A stretch of 64,000 nt of DNA. It comes from Bradyrhizobium sp. Ai1a-2. Lineage in GTDB: Bacteria > Pseudomonadota > Alphaproteobacteria > Rhizobiales > Xanthobacteraceae. Below, one piece after another: positions 17,401 through 24,393 of this stretch. Below the pieces are notes generated by a model. It was given only the letters and a program-made list of their open reading frames with translations, made no database searches and was not told where the DNA came from. The stretch's first letter is position 1. Every line of letters starts with the position of its first letter. The stretch is from the NCBI RefSeq assembly GCF_000426245.1, contig NZ_AUEZ01000036.1, positions 1 to 64,000 on the forward strand, given 5' to 3'. The position numbers were made by a program, and so were the translations under genes.

Positions 17401-19819
17401 CGGGCGCGATCTGCTCGGCGGCGTGTATATGCTCGGCCGCGGCCATGCTGAGCTGAATGCCGGCAACCGCATCACCGCAAGCGGTGCGAACGGAAAGCAG
17501 CGGACCGACACCTGGGTCCCGGTGCCGGTCTACACGGACGTTCCGGTCAACATGCTCATCGGGTTGATGGATGCGACGGCCAGCCTCAGCGCGGTCGGCG
17601 ATATCACCGTCGAAGGCATCTACGATCCGATGCTGATCGGCCAGGTCGCCGGCAATCGCAACGGGAATCGTGGGTCGGCCTTCGTCAGCTACACCGATCG
17701 CGCGGCGCTCGATGCAGTATCGGCCTCCGGCAAGGTCATATACCAGGGCAACTCGTTGCGAGCCGCTGATCTGAGCCTCGGCGGTTCCTACGAGGTGCGA
17801 CTAACGGCGGACCCCTTCAGCGACCTGAGGCTGCCGCTCCTTCAGTCCAAGGCCATGCTTCTGCCGCCGACATTGCGATTGGCCTCGCTGCAATCCGACC
17901 TCTCAATCGCGACCAAGCAGCCCGAGATAGTCGGCTTCGGCGCGACAATGCTTGCCCCGAGCGCATCGGGAGCGCTGGAGTTGCTCGCCGGCAACGACAT
18001 CCTGTTCCATCCGGGACAGCGGGTCGAGATGCAGGACATCGCCCCGCAATATCGTCGCGGCGCGCTCGCGCCTTTCCGCACCGACCGGAATTCCGTCATC
18101 TATCTCGGCGTTGAAGACGCTATCCCGCAGCCGATCGGACCGAACAGCAATTGGGAGCGCGGGTTCGTTCCGCTCCATGCTGCCGATTCCGAGCCCGTGC
18201 GGCTGTATGCTCTGAACGGCACGATCGGCAGCATTGCCACCTGGGGTCTCACCGCCCCGAAACCGGTCGATGTCTATGCCGGAGAAGACATCCTCTACGG
18301 ATCGATCATCGCTCAGAACAACAATCCCTTGCAGGTGTCGAGCGTGATCGCCGGGAGGGACATCATCCGCCCGCAGATCGCGTTCCTTGGTGAAGGCATG
18401 TTGTGGGTCGAGGCCGGCCGCAACCTGACCTTCGTTGCCGCTGACGGCACCGTGGGGCGCGGCAGCATCATGAGCATGGGCAATGTTCTCATCCCCAACT
18501 TCAGCGAAGCCCGCGCGGAGAGCAACATCCCCAATCTGGCGCTTCCCGATAAAGGCGGCGATATCAACATCATCGCCGGCACGGCCGGCGGCGCCGACTA
18601 CGCCGGCTTCGCCGACATCTATCTCGATCCGCGCAACGCCTCCGACCCGACACTACCGCTGTCGCATCCGGACAATGCAGGCAAGGTGGTGAGGACCTAT
18701 GAAAAGGATCTGGCCGGCTTCCTGAAAGGGCTCGGTTATGGCGAGCGGCCGGCCGATGAACAGCGGGCGCTGTTCGCTTCGCTGCCCAAGCTCACCCAGC
18801 AGGCCTTCCTGCAAAAGGTGCTGTTCACCGAGCTGAAGGAGACGGGCATCGACTACAACAACGCCGACAGTCTTCGTTTCAAGCAGTACACCCGCGGCTA
18901 TTCGGCGATCGAAAGACTGTTCCCGTCCTCGCCCGAGGCGGCGAGCGGCGGGTGGGGCGACGTGATGCTGCGCGGCGGCATTGTGCAAACGCAGTCCGGC
19001 GGCAACATCAGCATCATGGCGCCCTACGGCAAGGTCACCGTGGGCTATGACAGCGAGAAGGTCGAAAATTACGGAAAGGGCGGCATCGTTACGCGACGTG
19101 GTGGCGATGTCCGCGTCATGGCCGACGGCAGCATCGATCTTTACGTCTCCCGCGTCTTCACTCTGACCATGTGGACCTCGAACGGCAATATCAGCGCGGG
19201 CGCCGGCGCCAAGACATCGGTCTTCAACATTCCGCTGAAGTTCGCGATGGACAACGACGCACGCGTCTCTGTCGACGCATTCGGCCTTTCGACTGGCGCA
19301 GGCATCGGTGTGCTCGATGCAAACAGAAGCTCCGGTGCCGATTCCGATGCGCCGCCGCCTTGGGCTATCGGCGACAGCCAACCCAAAAATCCGGGCAAGG
19401 AGCAGCGCAAGAAAAGTCGGATGGACCTGCTGGCCTTCAAGGGAGAGATCAATGCCGGCGATGCTGGCATCCGGGTGGTCGGCGACCTGAACATCGCGGC
19501 GCTTCGCGTGGTCAATGCGGCCAATATCACGGTGTCCGGAGCGGCCACGGGGGTTCCGACCGTGCAGGCGCCGAACATCAGCGGCCTGACCGAAGCCTCC
19601 AATCTGGCCGGGTCCGCCGCGCAAACGGCGACGGTGCCATCATCAAAGCAAGCTGAAGGGCAGCCTTCGGTCATCATGGTCGAATTCCTCGGCTTCGGCG
19701 GCGGTGATGGCAGTCCTGAAAACGAACAGCAGCCAGGCCGCAAGAACAGGCAGAGCTACGATACCAACAGCGTGTTTCAAGTGGTCGGAAATGGCGCTCT
19801 GACGTCCGAACAGGCCTAG
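8411..19819 (+). CDS. Giant filamentous-haemagglutinin-type TpsA exoprotein
   Basis: A 3802-residue predicted secreted adhesin-like protein of two-partner secretion. The N-terminus is an extended signal peptide (RRGLLLATVSVTALSAADS), then an Ala/Gln-rich helical linker (about residues 40-95). A TPS (haemagglutination activity) domain follows at about 115-255, with QTQQKAILTWDSFNV, LNRVLDPSAAPSRILGTIKADG and VYVINRNGIIFNGTSQV. The long body is a predicted beta-helix with recurring motifs of the form VIDVSGG (nine or more variants, for example at bases 10050, 13900, 15760 and 16400). The C-terminal DUF3739-type region (about 3490-3710) contains FKQYTRGYSAIERLFP. ATG 8411 is chosen over the frame opening at 8363 because AGAGG lies just upstream and the signal peptide then starts properly. 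No TpsB (FhaC-like) gene is in the window. Confidence 0.9.
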   Translation: MSFRPSSVRCIHTSSGRALRRGLLLATVSVTALSAADSESLARPLGSYAQGSSGAAAAAAQGAIQAARQAQESINRATLAIQARQAAQDAARAAALAARPSGIPDGLQPGGLQIGSGVRLPGGGINPDLWRGADLPTESVSAGRTQVTIGQTQQKAILTWDSFNVSERTDLRFNQQGRADWSVLNRVLDPSAAPSRILGTIKADGAVYVINRNGIIFNGTSQVNVGSLIASSLDIHGGAIEYQAGATEQQKLAARNQRFMDGILAANPASSQSVPLTFFDGTNLNAVADRTRPGETFAAYDGVTVEAGAQIAVGTYGQAVLLGHNVVNRGRIDAPDGQVLMAAGRAVLLLDGTLRDALKGPAGDNVGGGAPIRGFLAGVDRGGFAENAGLIVTERGNITLTGKNVSQDGVLISTTAAEVAGSILIQAQSGMMTGANHTRDLYGTATNVGLTQGMFPYVRGERGQVSFGEGSYATILPDLSGEKVVGNPYKPSTVEVYGNSIIFQTNAALYVPAGEIALVANRKDGYGVNAIDDSRIYLAAGATIDVSGLRDVEIAMEQNTIRAELRANELSDNPVMRDSGLRGTTVYFDARYGSKLTDGTGIANFSGYYDLINRDVSQFMTVGGKISMTGMEIIAREGSVIDLSGGSVRYLDGYVQSTRLMTANGRLVPIEQAQAGVEYVGIEGDFIRNHAHWNIVERYRSPFSKTGARFEKGYTEGRSAGSLLLNNVFPTGWADSGGGISTDAVRIFDGEVRADIVVGERQRDPSTGAGVTDVMRIWHERPNLATLSFGSNFSGGVSSLYDASPTGGNIVIGSNSPRLGEDFKADTKLLNYTDKLASLYEGVQAHQHVLPSNWFDGSTFGNVTLVSGGGKNGILTIGEDTTVDVGAFGSFTFIGRQAEIDGTIRAAGGKVHIEALRSTSEAGALGSSGVAWDSIPEADRPSIHLGETGVIDVAGRWTRDRAGATDVFSVVNGGKVELISRTIVLDKGSLIDASGGGHLSATGKIAAGDGGSILIDTATPYIGTNAPAGLATGRLEMNGDIVAYALGKGGSLTIDTGDDVLIGGTRMYEGGVLPANTRAVRDFLLTSDVVIPAGSYVPVSHLATVNRLGPGETATVWAEYAGGDLYVPVDWIVPENFSELYTADFTGYYPGDVVPAGTTLKYVFGGFNPGDVVPADIFPNGVQVVPFTVTVPPGPWSQDVTLRAGSIIPKGAVLDRPINIVPPMTVAADFFTKGGFASYALSGARGMTVTSGTVIAPTVDTMVLDGGIVQAANGARLYDLMRQQDGVSLRNSSDLPADLRQPMELTLTTLPFSPDSAAPPKRITGASYNTQTGVTIARHPGKVAIETGAEILMEAESTVRLGSLVDVFVDGTIATPGGTIDIQPNRNPDSGLENGSVRLGANALLFAGGYQKIVSGPSGERRSVEAGGLVRINSAAPDTPPGRVLIDRQAVIDVSGVHGVADLDRGVSGFNSGDRYVPIEVDGAAGSITISATYGVIAGDLRLSPGGASGYGGTLSINAVGPYQKLSTLVIAQTAPAGFGEVTQASPTSGYTTLSLSADTINRSGADDLFLVPGSTNYSHGIAFDGDVTIATRRSITLGTPYLSTGADISTVAGSVNLASSYVNVIGGREFSSPAPAGTDGQLTIRADLIDISGMAKIAGFGQTSFIATGDIRLAGNGPVAGTLTTAGSLLLDAAQVYVAPGRSLYLADDPRELPESDPGFLVNAGASITVKSNGRAAPVPLSYGQRLTLRAPVIDQGGIIRAPQGQIRLEASRSLTLRPGSLTSASLEGLTIPFGYLDYGGLFSGYQYAGRVPTKSVKLAGPDVDMQAGAVIDVSGGGDLLGWSFVGGIGGTRNILADTSVERYAILPSLGAAPAPTSNNAPRPSYNDPYPLQDSRLKVGDTVYLQGVPGLAAGYYTLLPAHYALLEGGMLVEPLGGSYAGAPRAATLPDGSVVTSGYRAAANSGARDAGYAQFKVMDNATWKQYSEFKTVSFNQSARELAQAAELPTVRTIADAGTIILAASHSLNLAGTGRLGAPAGGLLGNLDVSAAKIALVSGSTTTSAGVLRIDAQQLESFGAGSVLIGGTRSYGATGTTVTIGASEVTVDENAKFTAPEIILAASGLVDVRSGASLTAEGPATVDTNPLLMSGNGALLRLSTGQRVGLVRTGSNGSAGVLALADDAALRSSGSISFDGSNAINLSARAVIQAAQLDLASSVVNLGDVPSGATGTTFTEAMLERFAAASDVLIRGHQSINLYGTFELGRRDANGAASLKALTLDTGLLQGVGVSARQPTITAQSLSLRNSGAAASYAGPDTAASLNLDIDRLLLGPGDVSLGGFAAIQGRVGELRTSGKGVLNVVTASSAGAGSVALDVGRITAAAASDYAVTASGVLQLNQGSFAGDPAEVPFGGRLALQGTSVTFGTQALLPAGVIDIRATSGDLIVGNGAVLDVSGRAVDFRDVVRFAPGGGVRLEATGLVSLAAGSLIDVSGSSRGGDAGRIDIIADTARIDATLRASAANGFAGGALALDADRLVGSFSSLAGMLGAGSFDRDISVRLREQDIALDAGQRLEAHRVMLRSDSGWVEIRGTIAAGGDAAIADGGDVRLIGEEGVRLYAGARIEAQAEIVSADGYAPSSGYVELASTGTRSGVGDAKGIDVAAGAVVDVSGGRAGGGRILMRANASAGDDLGAIFRVASATYVGAREKVLVGVRNYDVATVDSALVAQVLTDLQSMPGNAVAGFASMGGALFRNSSGDLTIASAIDLGGAGLNRPSWMGFEAQQDILVNATISDGFASAAKDAALKSAAPSFNFNFESRRDIVIGADRIIRTGTGEIRMDAGRDLVLTGNTSVIYTAGVKTPTAAGFVVGSKLGDYPTAGGDITLQAGRDIIAPVVRQSTAAWLYHYGESNWTGDPAASTVKDQTSWSIVFANFESGVGALGGGDVRVRAGRDSRDLSVAIPTTGHLTTPTTPAGVGGPVARAEDLVVRGGGNLDLETGRDLLGGVYMLGRGHAELNAGNRITASGANGKQRTDTWVPVPVYTDVPVNMLIGLMDATASLSAVGDITVEGIYDPMLIGQVAGNRNGNRGSAFVSYTDRAALDAVSASGKVIYQGNSLRAADLSLGGSYEVRLTADPFSDLRLPLLQSKAMLLPPTLRLASLQSDLSIATKQPEIVGFGATMLAPSASGALELLAGNDILFHPGQRVEMQDIAPQYRRGALAPFRTDRNSVIYLGVEDAIPQPIGPNSNWERGFVPLHAADSEPVRLYALNGTIGSIATWGLTAPKPVDVYAGEDILYGSIIAQNNNPLQVSSVIAGRDIIRPQIAFLGEGMLWVEAGRNLTFVAADGTVGRGSIMSMGNVLIPNFSEARAESNIPNLALPDKGGDINIIAGTAGGADYAGFADIYLDPRNASDPTLPLSHPDNAGKVVRTYEKDLAGFLKGLGYGERPADEQRALFASLPKLTQQAFLQKVLFTELKETGIDYNNADSLRFKQYTRGYSAIERLFPSSPEAASGGWGDVMLRGGIVQTQSGGNISIMAPYGKVTVGYDSEKVENYGKGGIVTRRGGDVRVMADGSIDLYVSRVFTLTMWTSNGNISAGAGAKTSVFNIPLKFAMDNDARVSVDAFGLSTGAGIGVLDANRSSGADSDAPPPWAIGDSQPKNPGKEQRKKSRMDLLAFKGEINAGDAGIRVVGDLNIAALRVVNAANITVSGAATGVPTVQAPNISGLTEASNLAGSAAQTATVPSSKQAEGQPSVIMVEFLGFGGGDGSPENEQQPGRKNRQSYDTNSVFQVVGNGALTSEQA

Positions 19820-19885
19820 GCCCTTACCGACGAGGAAAAGCGAAACTCCGCCCGTTGATGAAGCGGGCAAGACCCGCGGACAAAG

Positions 19886-19916
19886 CATCGCAGCTTCGGG
19901 TAGCGACGCTGCGATG
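19886..19916. terminator. Stem-loop between convergent genes
   Basis: CATCGCAGC (19886-19894) and GCTGCGATG (19908-19916) form a perfect 9-bp stem with a 13-base loop. It sits between the end of the giant exoprotein gene and the end of fliI, so it could stop transcription from both sides. No clear T-run follows on either strand. Confidence 0.45.
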
Positions 19917-19940
19917 GCGCTCTTCCTCGAGAGGCAACCG

Positions 19941-21272
19941 CTACTCGATTGTTGCCTTGATCAGGGTCAGCAATTCCTGATACGGCTCGCGGCTCGGCGG
20001 ATCCGACGGTGCCTGCCGCATCAGGTCGTAGATCTTCGGAACGAGTTGGACGGCTTGATCGAGCTCGCCGTCGCGACCGGGCTGATAGCCGCCCATCAAG
20101 CGCAAATCGCGCGTGTCCTCGAAGCGCGCGATCATGGCGCGCAGCTTTCGCAGCAGATTGCGTTCGTCCGCGGTCCAGACCTGTTGGGCCAGGCGCGACA
20201 CCGATGAAAGCACATTGACGGCGGGATATCGCCCCTGATCCGCGACCTCCCGGTCAAGCACGATGTGACCATCGAGGGTGCCGCGCACCGTATCTGCTAT
20301 CGGCTCGTTGTGGTCGTCGCCATCGACGAGCACGGAATAGATGCCGGTGATTGAGCCTTGTCCGTCGCTGCCGGGGCCGGAGCGCTCGAGCATGCGCGGC
20401 AGCTCGCTGAAGACGCTTGGGGCGTAGCCGCGCGCAACCGCGGGCTCTCCGGTGGCCAGCGCGATTTCACGCGCCGCGTGAGCAAAGCGTGTGACCGAAT
20501 CGACGATCAGCAGCACCGATTCGCCGCGATCCCGAAAATATTCGGCGATCGTGGTGGCGGTCTTTGCCGCCAGACGGCGCATCATCGGACTCTCATCGCT
20601 CGTGGACACCACCGTGATCGCGCGCGATCGATGGTGAACGAGTGCTTCCTCGAGGAACTCGCGCACCTCGCGGCCGCGTTCGCCGACCAGGGCCGTAACG
20701 ACGGTGTCGAAGCCCTGGCTTTGCGCGATCATGGACAGCAACGTCGTCTTGCCGACGCCTGACCCCGCAAAAATACCAATGCGTTGTCCGACGCAGAGCG
20801 GCGTAAACAGGTCCAGCACCCGCACTCCCGTTCGCAACGGTGTCCGCACCCGGGCGCGGCTGATGGCGGGCGGCGGGCTCGCATCCGTCGACATGATCCG
20901 GTCTCCGACGTGCAACGTGCCACCGTCGTCGAGCGGTTCGGCGAGGGCGTTGAGCACCCGGCCCTTCCAACTTGGATGCGGCGAGATCGTCTTCGGTGGA
21001 AGACGATAGGCAACGAGCCCTAGGCCCGCTCCGATGTGGGAATCGAACGGCTTGGCAGTAACGCCGTTGCCGTCGATACGAACGACCTCGCCGAGTTGCA
21101 CCTGGTTATCGATCTCGAGCCCGATCAACTCGCCCAGTCTCACGAATCGCGAGAGGCCCGATACGCGGTAGTGGGTTGGCGCGACCTCCGAAACGATGCC
21201 GCCAACCCGGACCGTCGGCACGTCCTTGCGGAGCGACGAAAGTGTCGATTCCAACCGCTCCAGCGCGTTCAT
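19941..21272 (-). CDS. fliI: Flagellar export ATPase FliI
   Basis: A 443-residue ATPase that powers flagellar type III export. Walker A is GSGVGKTT at residues 170-177, Walker B LLIVD at 254-258, and the F-ATPase-like signature runs through SVTRFAHAAREIALATGEP and APSVFSELPRMLERSGPG. Length is normal. It lies 29 bp downstream of flgF on the same strand, the pair being transcribed away from motA. Likely partners FliH (36425-37066) and a FliJ-like protein (49799-50230) are encoded elsewhere in the cluster. Confidence 0.97.
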   Translation of the reverse strand: MNALERLESTLSSLRKDVPTVRVGGIVSEVAPTHYRVSGLSRFVRLGELIGLEIDNQVQLGEVVRIDGNGVTAKPFDSHIGAGLGLVAYRLPPKTISPHPSWKGRVLNALAEPLDDGGTLHVGDRIMSTDASPPPAISRARVRTPLRTGVRVLDLFTPLCVGQRIGIFAGSGVGKTTLLSMIAQSQGFDTVVTALVGERGREVREFLEEALVHHRSRAITVVSTSDESPMMRRLAAKTATTIAEYFRDRGESVLLIVDSVTRFAHAAREIALATGEPAVARGYAPSVFSELPRMLERSGPGSDGQGSITGIYSVLVDGDDHNEPIADTVRGTLDGHIVLDREVADQGRYPAVNVLSSVSRLAQQVWTADERNLLRKLRAMIARFEDTRDLRLMGGYQPGRDGELDQAVQLVPKIYDLMRQAPSDPPSREPYQELLTLIKATIE

Positions 21273-21301
21273 CGGTCACCAGGCTCCTCTGTTGCTGGCT
21301 G

Positions 21302-22033
21302 CTATGCCTTGGTCGGCTCGCCAAGCGAGCGAATCGCGTTCTGCATCGAACCCTCGGAGCCCTCGACGAGCGAGGTGACGCTCTGGAACGCGCGCGACGC
21401 GGTGATCAACTGTGTCAGCTCCGATAGCGCGTCGACGTTGGACTCCTCGACAAAGCCCTGTTCGAACCCCGTGTTCAGGAAATCGATGACAGGTGCGGCG
21501 GCGCGGTCGGGAATGACTCCTGAATTGCCGAAACGCTCCAGCCTTGCGCTGGGGGGAATTTCGAAAAGGCCGAGCACTCCGACCTGGTTTGTACCTTGCG
21601 AAATGGTCCCGTTGCGCGCAATCGTCAGCGGCCCGCCTTCCGGATCGACGATGATCGGCGTACCGCCTGCATCGAGCACGGGATACCCTGCAACGGTCTG
21701 CAATTCGCCATTGTTGCTGATCTGCATCCGGCCGTCCCGCGTGTAGACCTTACCGGCAGGGCCGGTAAACCCCATCCACGTGTTGCCGATGACGGCGACG
21801 TCGAGGCCATTTTCAGTCCGCGTCACACTCCCGGGCTTTCGAGAGATGAAGTTTTCTCCGGGGGTCGAGAAGGCGACGGGCTGCGACGCCGCGCGCGACA
21901 GTGCAGTCTCGAACTTCACGGCGTCGGCACGGAAAGCGGCTGTCTTCATGTTCGCCAGGTTGTTGGCGATGGTCTCAAGCCTTTTTTCGAGGGCGACCTG
22001 AGCAGAGAGGCTGACATAGAGCGCTGATTGCAT
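21302..22033 (-). CDS. flgF: Flagellar proximal-rod protein FlgF
   Basis: A 243-residue rod protein. It has the N-terminal rod/hook motif MQSALYVSLSAQVALEKRLETIANNLANMKT and the C-terminal axial motif ESNVDALSELTQLITASRAFQS, both expected to form coiled coils in the rod. The frame stays open to 22192, but ATG at 22031-22033 begins exactly at the conserved N-terminus and gives normal length. It is divergent from motA across about 200 bp that must hold both promoters. Confidence 0.95.
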   Translation of the reverse strand: MQSALYVSLSAQVALEKRLETIANNLANMKTAAFRADAVKFETALSRAASQPVAFSTPGENFISRKPGSVTRTENGLDVAVIGNTWMGFTGPAGKVYTRDGRMQISNNGELQTVAGYPVLDAGGTPIIVDPEGGPLTIARNGTISQGTNQVGVLGLFEIPPSARLERFGNSGVIPDRAAAPVIDFLNTGFEQGFVEESNVDALSELTQLITASRAFQSVTSLVEGSEGSMQNAIRSLGEPTKA

Positions 22034-22236
22034 ACCGGCTATCTTCCGATCTTCAGGTTCTGCGCGCGGTCTGCGTGGGACACCATCGCGGAAGCTGCTC
22101 CTGCGCGGACACGAGGGTTGAGGCTGGCGGAAAAATCGACCGGCAAGCTTGTGTGGGGCTGTTCGCGGCGGTCCAGTGACAGCTTCGTGCAAGGATCGCT
22201 GCCTAAACGAATGTGTCCCAATTCGGAGCGGTGTGC

Positions 22237-23142
22237 TTGAGCATTCTTTTTGGCGTCATCATCACGATCGCGAGCCTGCTGGGCGGCTTCGTGGCGCTGG
22301 GCGGCCATGTCAGCGTGATCTGGCAGCCGTGGGAGTTTGTCATCATTGCCGGCATGGCGATCGGAACCTTCATCGTCGCAAACCCGTGGAAGGTCGTCAT
22401 CGACACCGGCGTCGCGCTCGTAGAGGCGCTTATGGTAGCCGTGCCGAAGCAGCGCCACTACCTCGACCTGCTTGGACTTCTGCACGCGCTGATGCGCGAA
22501 GTGCGCAACAAGGGGCGCAATGAAGTCGAGGCACATATCGACGATCCGTCATCGTCGGAGATCTTCCAGAACTTTCCCACCGTGCTCGCCAACGATCCTC
22601 TCGTGCATTTCATCTGTGACTATTTTCGCCTGATCATCATGGGAAGTGCGCGGCCGCATGAAATCGAAGCGCTGATGGACGAAGAGATCGAAACGATCGT
22701 TCGCAGCAAACTGAAGCCGTATCATTCCTTGATGATGGTTGCGGAAGGCCTGCCGGCGCTCGGGATCGTGGCCGCCGTCCTCGGCGTCATCAAGGCGATG
22801 GGCGCGCTCGATCAGTCGCCCAAGCTTCTCGGCGGCCTGATCGGTGCGGCGCTGGTTGGAACATTTGCCGGAATCTTTCTGTCCTACGGTCTTGTTGCGC
22901 CGTTGGCCCACAAGGTCAAAATGGTGCGCGAGCAACGATGCCGGCTGTACATCATCGTCAAGCAGACGCTGCTCGCCTTCATGAACGGCGCACTGCCGCA
23001 AATCGCCATCGAGCATGGCCGCAAGATGATCGGACCCGGCGATCGTCCCTCGATCGACGTGGTGGAGAACGAAACCATCGCCGGCGCGACAAAGAGCGGA
23101 GGCGGTGAAGCGGTGGCGAAGGTAGCGGGAGCGAAGGCCTGA
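22237..23142 (+). CDS. motA: Flagellar motor stator protein MotA
   Basis: A 301-residue inner-membrane stator subunit with four hydrophobic segments, two near the N-terminus (ILFGVIITIASLLGGFVALGG and FVIIAGMAIGTFIVANP) and two at about 180-245 (LPALGIVAAVLGVIKAMG and IGAALVGTFAGIFLSYG). The cytoplasmic loop between them would contact FliG. I favour the TTG start at 22237: GGAG at 22225-22228 is at ideal spacing and the protein then begins MSILFGVII. An in-frame GTG at 22213 lacks such a site. Its stop overlaps the fliM start (TGATG). The partner MotB is encoded about 15 kb downstream. Confidence 0.95.
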   Translation: MSILFGVIITIASLLGGFVALGGHVSVIWQPWEFVIIAGMAIGTFIVANPWKVVIDTGVALVEALMVAVPKQRHYLDLLGLLHALMREVRNKGRNEVEAHIDDPSSSEIFQNFPTVLANDPLVHFICDYFRLIIMGSARPHEIEALMDEEIETIVRSKLKPYHSLMMVAEGLPALGIVAAVLGVIKAMGALDQSPKLLGGLIGAALVGTFAGIFLSYGLVAPLAHKVKMVREQRCRLYIIVKQTLLAFMNGALPQIAIEHGRKMIGPGDRPSIDVVENETIAGATKSGGGEAVAKVAGAKA

Positions 23143-24077
23143 TGTCGGAAAGCAAGCCGTTGCGGCACGAGCAGGCGCCGGATCAACTGCTCGGAGCTGC
23201 CGGAATCTCGGTCGATCGCATGCCGATGCTGCATGTGATTTTCGATCAGATGACCAACCTCTGCGCCGAGAGTCTGCGGTCGATGTCGCCGTCGCAGTCG
23301 TATTTTTCGCTGACCGGCGTCGGCAGCGATCGTCTTTCCGAGATCCTCGACAGCTACGAATCAGAAGCGATCGTGGCGGTGTTCTACGCCCAGGCGTGGG
23401 ACGGCCGAATCCTCATCGGCTTCGATCGCGACTTCGTGTACACGATGGTGGAGCTGTTGTTTGGCGCCGACGGGGCGGAGCCGCCGCTGGACATGCCGCG
23501 AGTGTTCTCGAACGTGGAGCTGCATGTCGCAGAAGCGCTTTTCGAGCGCTTCGGCAAGGCATTGGAGTCATCGTTCTCCCGCGCTTCGGATGTCAAGTTC
23601 AATCTGGAGCGCGTCGAGACGCGGATGGATTATCTGGCCATCGGTCGGCTCAACAACATGGCCGTCTATGCCAAGATTCTGGTCCAGGGGTTGGATCGCG
23701 GCGGCGAGATGTTCATCGTCATTCCGCACTCGGTTCTCAATCCTCTTCGCCAGGCTCTCTCGCAGATTGTCTCCGGAGAATCCGTATCCACGGATCCGAA
23801 CTGGAGCAAGCAGCTGCACAATGAGATACAGCGCACCGAGGTGGTGTTGAAAGCGGTGCTCGAGGAGCGCTCGCTCACTCTCGGCGAAGTCGCAGGATTC
23901 CACGTGGGTCAGGTGATCAAGCTGAATGCCACGCCGAGCACTCTCGTGAGGCTCGAGTGCAACGATCAGCGGCTGTTCTGGTGCCAGATGGGACAGCTGA
24001 ACGGGGTCTATTCGCTGCAAGTCAAGGAATCGGCGGATCAAAAGCGGGAGTTCATCGATGGCATCCTATCTCGTTGA
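23142..24077 (+). CDS. fliM: Flagellar motor switch protein FliM
   Basis: A 311-residue C-ring protein. The middle CheC-like domain covers about residues 30-225 and the C-terminal SPOA (FliN-like) domain about 230-305 (VLEERSLTLGEVAGFHVGQVIKL). The N-terminal CheY-binding motif of enteric FliM (LSQ-EIDALL) is not recognisable; only PDQLLGAAG is seen near residue 13. The start overlaps the motA stop, and the next small gene begins 20 bp before the fliM stop, so this is a tightly coupled operon. Confidence 0.95.
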   Translation: MSESKPLRHEQAPDQLLGAAGISVDRMPMLHVIFDQMTNLCAESLRSMSPSQSYFSLTGVGSDRLSEILDSYESEAIVAVFYAQAWDGRILIGFDRDFVYTMVELLFGADGAEPPLDMPRVFSNVELHVAEALFERFGKALESSFSRASDVKFNLERVETRMDYLAIGRLNNMAVYAKILVQGLDRGGEMFIVIPHSVLNPLRQALSQIVSGESVSTDPNWSKQLHNEIQRTEVVLKAVLEERSLTLGEVAGFHVGQVIKLNATPSTLVRLECNDQRLFWCQMGQLNGVYSLQVKESADQKREFIDGILSR

Positions 24078-24339
24078 CCTTATTCTCCTGGCGGCGCTGC
24101 TCGTCACCACCATCCGTGTGACAAGGATGCACCGGGAGCTCGTGCACCTGCGCGCCAGCCAGGGAGACTTCGCTTTCATTCTGGGCAAGACGACCGAAAC
24201 CATGGACGACATGGTGCTCATGGTGCGGGAGTTCAGCGCCGATGGAAAGCAGCTGGTCAACATCCTCGGGAGCAAGATCGAGGAGGCGCGCAAGGCAATC
24301 GTTGATATCGAGACTCATGCCGATGTGTCCCGAAGATAG
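24058..24339 (+). CDS. Small single-pass membrane protein between fliM and fliN (DUF6468-like)
   Basis: A 93-residue protein. Residues 4-20 are a hydrophobic helix (YLVDLILLAALLVTTIRV), followed by a basic stretch and an amphipathic, probably coiled-coil tail (FILGKTTETMDDMVLMVREFSADGKQLVNILGSKIEEARK). The position between fliM and fliN, the size and the sequence recall the DUF6468 family of alphaproteobacterial flagellar loci, but I cannot confirm the match. The ATG lies inside the fliM end (20-bp overlap), which implies coupled translation. The role is unknown; membrane anchoring next to the C-ring is plausible. Confidence 0.75.
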   Translation: MASYLVDLILLAALLVTTIRVTRMHRELVHLRASQGDFAFILGKTTETMDDMVLMVREFSADGKQLVNILGSKIEEARKAIVDIETHADVSRR

Positions 24340-24393
24340 TCATTATTGGCGTCGTCATCGCCAGAAATCGAAATTGCCGAGAAAGCATCTGAA

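Noticed and set aside
16022..17446. A 474-codon - strand open frame inside the giant exoprotein gene
   Set aside because: Same reason: antisense of a well-supported gene, biased composition, no family resemblance.
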